Source of the DNA: Rickettsiales bacterium
GTDB lineage: Bacteria; Pseudomonadota; Alphaproteobacteria; Rickettsiales; UBA1997
DNA: 18,950 bases
Direction: 5' to 3'
Assembly (NCBI GenBank): GCA_947425005.1
Contig: CANDYP010000013.1
Coordinates: 1-18,950 of the forward strand
The translations under genes and the position numbers were made by a program. The notes under the pieces are model-generated. The model was not told the origin of the DNA. It did no database searches and saw only the letters and a program-made list of their open reading frames with translations. Below are positions 14,484 through 18,950 of the stretch, piece after piece. The stretch's first letter is position 1; the number at the start of each line of letters is the position of its first letter.

Positions 14484-14621
14484 CGAGAAACCCCCCTACC
14501 CCCCTTGTACTCACAAAATTATTTTTTGTTGAGTGAGTTGCAATTGCTGAAGCAATTGTCAGGGGGGCTTGATTGAGCTCGATCAAAGCCCCCCTGACAA
14601 GGGGGGTAGGGGGGTTTCTCG
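14484..14621. repeat. Palindromic repeat element, intergenic copy with a nested 51-base module
   Basis: Outer 23-base perfect arms (14484-14506 and 14599-14621; C6-TA-C6 against G6-TA-G6) continue into inner 14-base arms (14556-14569 and 14587-14600) around a small dyad centred on gagctc. The left arm is interrupted by a 51-base module (14508-14558) containing its own hairpins (actcac...gtgagt type and caattgc/gcaattg). The 84 bases 14484-14567 match the reverse complement of 14983-15066 inside rarA with one difference. The element occupies most of the 215-base gap between the nuclease gene and rarA. It carries no transposase and looks like a non-autonomous palindromic element. The G6 tracts could also form quadruplexes. 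Confidence 0.9.
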
Positions 14622-14684
14622 TCACAATCTCGGGTGGTTTCTCAACCCAATCTCAAACCCACTTAAAATTTAAATTTCTTAAAA

Positions 14685-16319
14685 ATGAAAAACCAACCCG
14701 GTTCCCTTGCCCGCCCCCTCGCCGACCTAATGCGCCCCGAAACCCTGGCAGACGTAATCGGACAAGACCACCTCTTCGGTGAATCCGGCGCCCTCTCCGT
14801 AATTGCCAAAACCAAAAACGTGCCCTCAATGATTTTGTGGGGCCCTGCGGGAGTGGGCAAGACAACGATTGCCAAGGCTTTGGCAAAAATTTCCAACGCC
14901 GAATTCGTCTCAATGTCAGCAATTAATTCCGGCGCCGCGGAGATTCGGAAGGTGGTGGATCGAGCTAGAGGACTCGGTCTCGCCCCCCTGACAATTGCTT
15001 CAGCAATTGCAACTCACTCAACAAAAAATAATTTTGTGAGTACAAGGGGGGTAGGGGGGTTTTTCGTCAAGAGTTCGGACTCAGCTCGTGACGAGCCTGT
15101 GGTAGGGGGGTTGTTTGAGGAGGCCTTGGATTTGGTAGACTCAGACCGAACTCGTGACGAAAAACCCCCCTACCCCCCTTGTCAGGGGGGCGAGACCGAG
15201 ACCGGGGGCAAGACTAAGACTGGGGCTGGAGTTGGAAAAACCATTTTAATGGTCGACGAAATCCACCATTTCAACAAGACCCAGCAAGACCTTTTCCTGC
15301 CTTTCATTGAAGACGGCACAATTATTTTGATTGGCACGACGACGGAGAATCCTTCGTTCCAACTCAACTCCGCTCTGCTCTCGCGCTGCAAAGTGGTGAC
15401 CTTGAAATCACTTGACGACGAAGCTCTGGCAAAAATTTTGGCGCGCGTCGAAAAAATTTTGGGCAAGAAATTACTGCTCAGTGCTGCAGCTCGCGAAGCC
15501 TTGATTAACCTGGCTTGCGGCGACGCTCGTTACTTCCTAAATGCTTGCGAAGAATTGTTTGCAATCCAGTCCGATTACCCTCCCCTTGGGGGAGAGTCGA
15601 AGAGTCAGCTTGCTGACGATTCGGGGAGGGGTCAATTGTTGGACGTTGAAGACCTGTACAAAATAATTTCTAAACGCGCCGCCCATTTCGACAAAAAAGG
15701 CGACTTCCATTTCAATTTAATTAGCGCCTTCCACAAGTCGCTACGTGGCTCGGACGTTGACGCCGCGCTCTACTACCTGGCACGAATGTTGGAGGCCAAA
15801 GAGGATCCGTACTACATCCTGCGCCGCTTGGCGCGCTTCGCCACGGAAGACGTCGGCCTCGCAGACCCAAACGCGCTCTTGCAAGTAATGGCCGCGAAAG
15901 AAAATTACGATTTTTTGGGCAGCCCCGAAGGCGACTACGCGCTGAGCCACGCCACGATTTACTGCGCCACCGCGCCGAAATCCAACGCTAGCTACGTGGC
16001 CCACAAAGCCGCAATTGACGCGGCTTCACGCACGACAGAATTAAATCCGCCGAAAAATATTCTCAACGCGCCGACAAAATTAATGAAGTCGGAAGGCTTC
16101 GGCGAAGGCTACATTTACGACCACGACACGCCGAATTGCTTCTCCGGCCAAGAATTTTTCCCGCCGGAATTAATTAAAAATTCCCACCAAAATTCCCAGC
16201 AAAATTCCCACCAAAATTCCCGGCCAAAATTCTTCGAACCCAACGAAAGAGGCTTCGAGCGAGACCTAAAAAAGCGCCTAGAATACTGGGAAGAACTCCG
16301 CCGCAAGTTAAAAAAATAA
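14685..16319 (+). CDS. rarA: Replication-associated recombination protein RarA (MgsA), with in-frame repeat insertions
   Basis: AAA+ clamp-loader-like ATPase that acts at stalled replication forks. The conserved core is clear: LADLMRPETLADVIGQDHL (12-30), Walker A GPAGVGKT (53-60), Walker B LMVDEIHHFNK (188-198), sensor 1 IGTTTENPSFQLNSALLSR (216-234), GDARYFLNACEELFAIQ (279-295), then ISAFHKSLRGSDVDAALYYLARML and the C-terminal tetramerisation region. The length is 544 residues against about 445 in E. coli. The excess is explained by an insertion at residues 97-172 (plus low-complexity sequence to about 183) between EIRKVVDRARGL and the Walker B strand, and by another at about 296-319. A 4-residue tandem repeat (NSHQ-type) lies at about 499-514. 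The first insertion falls between Walker A and Walker B, probably in a surface loop. The frame is unbroken and the motifs intact, so the protein may still work. Confidence 0.93.
   Translation: MKNQPGSLARPLADLMRPETLADVIGQDHLFGESGALSVIAKTKNVPSMILWGPAGVGKTTIAKALAKISNAEFVSMSAINSGAAEIRKVVDRARGLGLAPLTIASAIATHSTKNNFVSTRGVGGFFVKSSDSARDEPVVGGLFEEALDLVDSDRTRDEKPPYPPCQGGETETGGKTKTGAGVGKTILMVDEIHHFNKTQQDLFLPFIEDGTIILIGTTTENPSFQLNSALLSRCKVVTLKSLDDEALAKILARVEKILGKKLLLSAAAREALINLACGDARYFLNACEELFAIQSDYPPLGGESKSQLADDSGRGQLLDVEDLYKIISKRAAHFDKKGDFHFNLISAFHKSLRGSDVDAALYYLARMLEAKEDPYYILRRLARFATEDVGLADPNALLQVMAAKENYDFLGSPEGDYALSHATIYCATAPKSNASYVAHKAAIDAASRTTELNPPKNILNAPTKLMKSEGFGEGYIYDHDTPNCFSGQEFFPPELIKNSHQNSQQNSHQNSRPKFFEPNERGFERDLKKRLEYWEELRRKLKK
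14973..15200. mobile_element. In-frame palindromic element inside rarA
   Basis: A 228-base (76-codon) inverted-repeat insertion. Outer perfect 22-base arms are 14973-14994 and 15179-15200. Second perfect 26-base arms are 15044-15069 and 15155-15180. The left side carries the same 51-base module (17 codons) found in the intergenic copy, so 14983-15066 is the reverse complement of 14484-14567 with one difference. The loop holds further small dyads (ctcgtgacgag at 15085-15095; gagttcgg/ccgaactc). Orientation of the long and short arms is opposite to the intergenic copy. The boundary coincides with the point where RarA similarity stops. Behaviour parallels Rickettsia palindromic elements, but I cannot assign it to a named family. 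Confidence 0.88.
15578..15630. repeat. Second palindromic insertion in rarA
   Basis: Arms ccctcccc (15578-15585) and ggggaggg (15623-15630) enclose gtcagc-tt-gctgac (15604-15617), giving a two-tier hairpin. It encodes about residues 296-319 (SDYPPLGGESKSQLADDSGR and the following GQLL), which interrupt RarA between ELFAIQ and DVEDLYKI. The sequence differs from the first insertion, so it belongs to another repeat family. It too preserves the frame. Confidence 0.7.
16179..16226. repeat. Four 12-base tandem repeats in the rarA 3' end
   Basis: Units aattcccaccaa, aattcccagcaa, aattcccaccaa and aattcccggcca run head to tail from 16179 to 16226 and encode NSHQ-NSQQ-NSHQ-NSRP. They lie in a surface segment before the last conserved helix of RarA. 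The period equals that of the array at 13285-13380 although the units differ. Slippage expansion is the simplest origin. Confidence 0.9.
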
Positions 16320-16337
16320 TCAAAAATCAAAATTAAA

Positions 16338-18764
16338 ATGTCGAAATCAGAAGGAGGAAAATCCGAAGGTCAGCAGCCTGTCCAAGAAATTAAGTTTGAG
16401 AAGAAGTTCGCTTCAAACTCCGTAAATCAGCAAGATCAGACGCCAAAAAAAGCGACTACGCAGACCGATCTTTACGAATACGACGATATTTTTAAGAAAT
16501 TAACTGCCGCCAGAGAGAAAGGGGCTAAAGAGTTTAAAGTTTTAGAAGAGGGAAAAAGAAATGTTAGCGGAGACGTAACTCCTAGAGTAATCAGGGTGAA
16601 TGAGGAGTCGAAAACAAAAACAATTTCCGCAATCAAAACAAGCGGTTACGACGAAAATTTTAGAACAAGTGAATTTTTAGAATGGGAAAGGTTGGACAGG
16701 GAATTTAAGCTAGAGAGTGAGGCTGTGGGATTTAAAAAGGCCTTTTTGTATTCGAGACTACCAACGAATAGTTACATTCATTTTGCGGATGTGAGTGGCA
16801 GTCTTGAAACTACCGGCCACGTTGGGGGATTGTTGCAACCACCTAGCGTTAAGGGTGAGCCAAGACTGGTTAGAAGTGAGTCAGAAAGGCACGTTTCTAA
16901 CATTACCGGTTCTGGCAATAAAGGAGCTAGGACTACTGGTAGCGTAGGTAATATTAAAGGGTTTCACGGTAAGAGACAAAACGTGATTAATCGGGTGGTT
17001 GCAGAAGCTAAAAAAAATCAAGACTTGCGAAAGTCTAGTCCTGAAGTGGCAACTGCTGAACTGGCAACTGCTGAAGTGTTGAAATACGTTGTGAACAACA
17101 CTGTCGGATACAGAGACAATACCAAAGAAAACAAAAACAAGTTTAAAGGAGTAACTACGGACGGCCTTAATCTTGAAGATGAAGTGTCCAGGGACTACGC
17201 GTTAAAGCATTACCAAGCGGTAAGGGACACAATGAAATTGGCAGCTTTAAAGCACGAAAATAGGTTTAACGACGTTGACAGCCTGGAAACATCGGATGCA
17301 GAGGAATTTTCTGACAAAATATCTCGCCTTAACCGCAAGTTAAAAAGAACCGTACTTGCAGAAAAATATCACGGCGAGTACGTGCCGGCTGAAAAAAGAT
17401 CTTTCTCGCCACTGCGTTACTCCAGTCCTTATTCCAGAGCTGCCTTAGACATCAGTATTGGAGAGTTAGAAAAGGCGAAGAAATTTGAGGAGGTGACAAG
17501 AGTTTATTCCAATCCAATTCCAACAATAAAATTGACGGAAGAGGCAATTACCAAAGAAGAAGAAAGGGCTAAGAAAGCGGCTGAATCTAAGGTGGCAAGA
17601 AATCTGAACTACGCCGAAGAGTCTGACTTCATTACAATGGCTAAGGAAGGAAAATTGCCGGAGGATTTTACAAAAAAATTTAAGGAATTTTTTACGAATG
17701 AGGCTCAAGAATCTTACGATTTAACCGAACTGAGTGACGAGGAAATTGCTGGCACCACAATTACAAATGACGAGAGGTTTGTTGCGTTGCTGTGTTTTTT
17801 GTCTGAGAAAAATATTTCTTACAAAGTTGATTACGAAAAAGGATTTATTCAAATCCTTACCACCGAAGAACTGGTAACATTAATTGCGATTCAAGACGTT
17901 GTGGCCATTAAAGCTGGACAAAATCCGGAGCAAGTTGCTGCTGCAAAAGAGAGTCGGAAAGAGCGATTAGAAAATATTTTGTCGCAAGAAGGTTTTGTTC
18001 TTATTCCAATAAATTTTTCCGGACACTTTACGCTTTTGGCAATCGATTCTACTGGTGATCCGAAGAAATTTCGTTACATTGATTCACTAAGAAGCTCTAA
18101 AAGTGGTGATTTGCCTGACGAATTAATTTTTGAGGAAGGTGAGGATCGAATCCCTTTTAATCCGGTAAAAGATTTATTTACCGACATTAAAGAAATTCTC
18201 GACGCCAAAGAATTCCAGGCTTCTGAAAATACCTACCAAGCTCAACAATATTCCGAAGAGATTCACGAAGAATTAGTGAATCGTAAAAGAGAATTACTTC
18301 AGCAGAGTAAAGATTTAACGGAGGCTGAAATAGAAATCGCAATTCAAGGTTTGAAAGAGAAGACTAGAGGAGAATCACACAACAACGAATGTGGTTTTTT
18401 GGTTGCGGCAAGCACGGTTTCAATGATTAACTCGGCAAGTATTGAAGCTAATTTAGCTGACAAAAACAATCAGAGCATTTTTCATTTTGATTCATTAAGG
18501 GTTTTGAATCAGGTCAGGCCAGCTTTCAACAAACTCTTTGAATCACTTAGAGAGCAGGAGATTGAATCGGATGAAGAGGAGAAAAAGCCTAATCCGCTTT
18601 TGAAAGCTGTTAAGCCTAGTGACAAAGAGACTTCTGAGGATGTTGTTGGAGTAAGGCTTGAAGAAATGTCGTTAAATAGTGAGCCGTCAATTCCGTCTGG
18701 AGTTGCGACGCCCAGTTCGTCGTCTTTGTTAATTTCTAAGATTTTAGGAAAAGGTAAGCACTAA
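16338..18764 (+). CDS. Large protein with a Ulp1/C48-like (CE clan) cysteine protease core, probable effector
   Basis: An 808-residue hydrophilic protein with no membrane segment or Sec signal. Residues 1-420 are charged and probably partly disordered, with Ser/Gly-rich and Lys/Glu-rich stretches. I recognise nothing there. Residues about 475-700 look like a Ulp1/SENP-type domain: FVLIPINFSGHFTLLAID gives catalytic His563, FRYIDSLRSS gives Asp582 (19 residues on, close to the 17 of Ulp1), and HNNECGFLVAAS gives nucleophile Cys685. The Gln usually six residues before Cys is Glu679, and the DC pair reads EC. The Asp-Cys spacing (103) is about twice that of Ulp1 because of a helical insertion (about 605-675). 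Proteases of this clan in intracellular bacteria (ChlaDub, Wolbachia CidB, RickCE) cleave host ubiquitin, SUMO or NEDD8. The tail (745-808) is Ser/Pro/Glu-rich. It starts 18 bases after rarA. A secretion route is not visible, and substrate is unknown. Confidence 0.8.
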   Translation: MSKSEGGKSEGQQPVQEIKFEKKFASNSVNQQDQTPKKATTQTDLYEYDDIFKKLTAAREKGAKEFKVLEEGKRNVSGDVTPRVIRVNEESKTKTISAIKTSGYDENFRTSEFLEWERLDREFKLESEAVGFKKAFLYSRLPTNSYIHFADVSGSLETTGHVGGLLQPPSVKGEPRLVRSESERHVSNITGSGNKGARTTGSVGNIKGFHGKRQNVINRVVAEAKKNQDLRKSSPEVATAELATAEVLKYVVNNTVGYRDNTKENKNKFKGVTTDGLNLEDEVSRDYALKHYQAVRDTMKLAALKHENRFNDVDSLETSDAEEFSDKISRLNRKLKRTVLAEKYHGEYVPAEKRSFSPLRYSSPYSRAALDISIGELEKAKKFEEVTRVYSNPIPTIKLTEEAITKEEERAKKAAESKVARNLNYAEESDFITMAKEGKLPEDFTKKFKEFFTNEAQESYDLTELSDEEIAGTTITNDERFVALLCFLSEKNISYKVDYEKGFIQILTTEELVTLIAIQDVVAIKAGQNPEQVAAAKESRKERLENILSQEGFVLIPINFSGHFTLLAIDSTGDPKKFRYIDSLRSSKSGDLPDELIFEEGEDRIPFNPVKDLFTDIKEILDAKEFQASENTYQAQQYSEEIHEELVNRKRELLQQSKDLTEAEIEIAIQGLKEKTRGESHNNECGFLVAASTVSMINSASIEANLADKNNQSIFHFDSLRVLNQVRPAFNKLFESLREQEIESDEEEKKPNPLLKAVKPSDKETSEDVVGVRLEEMSLNSEPSIPSGVATPSSSSLLISKILGKGKH

Positions 18765-18804
18765 CGGCACAATCAAGTTTCCGGATTATTTTTGGGCGAA
18801 AAAA

Positions 18805-18834
18805 AACCGACCCTAGATTGTTCTGGGGTCGGTT
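18805..18834 (-). terminator. Intrinsic terminator for the leftward gene at the right edge
   Basis: Perfect 9-base arms aaccgaccc (18805-18813) and gggtcggtt (18826-18834) form a GC-rich stem with a 12-base loop. On the minus strand the stem is followed by eight T residues (A-run at about 18799-18806 on the plus strand), the classical Rho-independent arrangement. It lies 32 bases past the stop of the partial leftward gene. The same stem could also stop transcription coming from the protease gene, though without a T-run on that side. Confidence 0.85.
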
Positions 18835-18865
18835 GAAATTTGGGGGGAATTTCGGGCTGGATTAA

Positions 18866-18950
18866 TTAGTGTCTGCCGCCTGGGTGGCCGCCCATTCTGC
18901 CATTTTGGCCGCCGCCTTGGGGACCAGAGGCTGGGGCGTTGGGGTGGGAA
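18866..18950 (-). CDS. Glycine-rich C-terminus of a leftward gene (partial)
   Basis: Reading leftward from the window edge, one frame stays open for 27 codons and stops at 18866-18868 (TAA). The peptide is Gly/Pro/Gln/Asn-rich (GPQGGGQNGRMGG..., ending PGGRH) with 9 Gly in 27 residues. A strong intrinsic terminator sits at the expected distance downstream, which supports a real gene end. Gly-rich tails with Arg occur on RNA-binding proteins, DEAD-box helicases and single-strand-binding proteins, but nothing here decides between them. The start and the body of the gene lie outside the window. Confidence 0.6.
   Translation of the reverse strand, partial: SHPNAPASGPQGGGQNGRMGGHPGGRH

Noticed and set aside
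14395..14625. Leftward 76-residue ORF over the intergenic repeat
   Set aside because: It repeats the peptide encoded by the rarA insertion because the element is shared, and it overlaps the nuclease 3' end. No independent support as a gene.
14573..14782. Small rightward ORF over the intergenic repeat and the rarA start
   Set aside because: It is translated repeat plus an alternative frame of rarA; the repeat keeps several frames open.
14973..15200. Intein or intron in rarA
   Set aside because: The length (76 codons), inverted-repeat structure and lack of splicing motifs or ribozyme-like sequence do not fit. A translated palindromic element explains it.
16338..18764. CidB of a CidA-CidB cytoplasmic-incompatibility operon
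   Set aside because: Only the protease-type core is shared. The upstream gene is rarA, no CidA-like partner is present, and the N-terminal half shows no nuclease-like motif I recognise.

Overview
The window (about 19 kb, roughly 40% GC by eye) looks like a chromosomal segment of a host-associated, probably intracellular bacterium. My best guess is an alphaproteobacterium of the Rickettsiales/Holosporales kind, held with modest confidence. The reasons are AT-rich coding sequence, start codons preceded by A/T-rich leaders rather than clear Shine-Dalgarno sites, a eukaryotic-type Ulp1/C48-like cysteine protease, a CADD-like haem-oxygenase-fold protein, orphan NuoM/MrpD-type membrane proteins, and palindromic repeats inserted in frame into a housekeeping gene, as Rickettsia palindromic elements do. 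There is no rRNA gene, and I saw no tRNA or CRISPR array.

Layout. Positions 1-72 hold a dyad and terminator-like sequence. A leftward gene of unknown function with a weak CheD-like segment (73-759) is divergent from carA (888-2069). carA converges, across a large nested palindrome (2092-2190), on a leftward membrane-bound hybrid histidine kinase (2198-4381). A short divergent region with a perfect 12-bp-arm palindrome separates the kinase from a rightward gene train: CADD/iron-redox-like protein (4460-5476), two NuoM/MrpD-type membrane proteins (5498-7009 and 7016-8482), proA (8479-9738) and clpB (9805-12417). The first four genes are 22, 6 and -4 bases apart and are probably cotranscribed. 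clpB follows after 66 bases that contain repeat debris.

The right part is more accessory in character. A leftward type II toxin-antitoxin pair (Phd-like antitoxin 12976-13254, PIN toxin 12563-12952) is divergent from a rightward DUF1016-N/thermonuclease fusion (13459-14469). Between them lie an array of 12-bp tandem repeats and a perfect 18-bp palindrome. A C-rich/G-rich palindromic repeat fills the gap before rarA (14685-16319). The rarA reading frame carries an inverted, 228-base in-frame insertion of the same repeat family, a second unrelated palindromic insertion, and a 12-bp tandem repeat near its C-terminus. Next comes an 808-residue protein with a Ulp1-like catalytic core (16338-18764), probably a secreted effector acting on host ubiquitin-like modifiers. 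The window ends with a leftward terminator (18805-18834) and the glycine-rich C-terminus of a leftward gene (18866 to the edge).

The observations most worth following are the repeat family invading rarA in frame, the candidate Ulp1-like effector with an altered oxyanion-hole position, the DUF1016-N/SNase fusion beside a toxin-antitoxin pair, and the membrane-protein pair in which one member keeps and the other has lost the proton-path residues.
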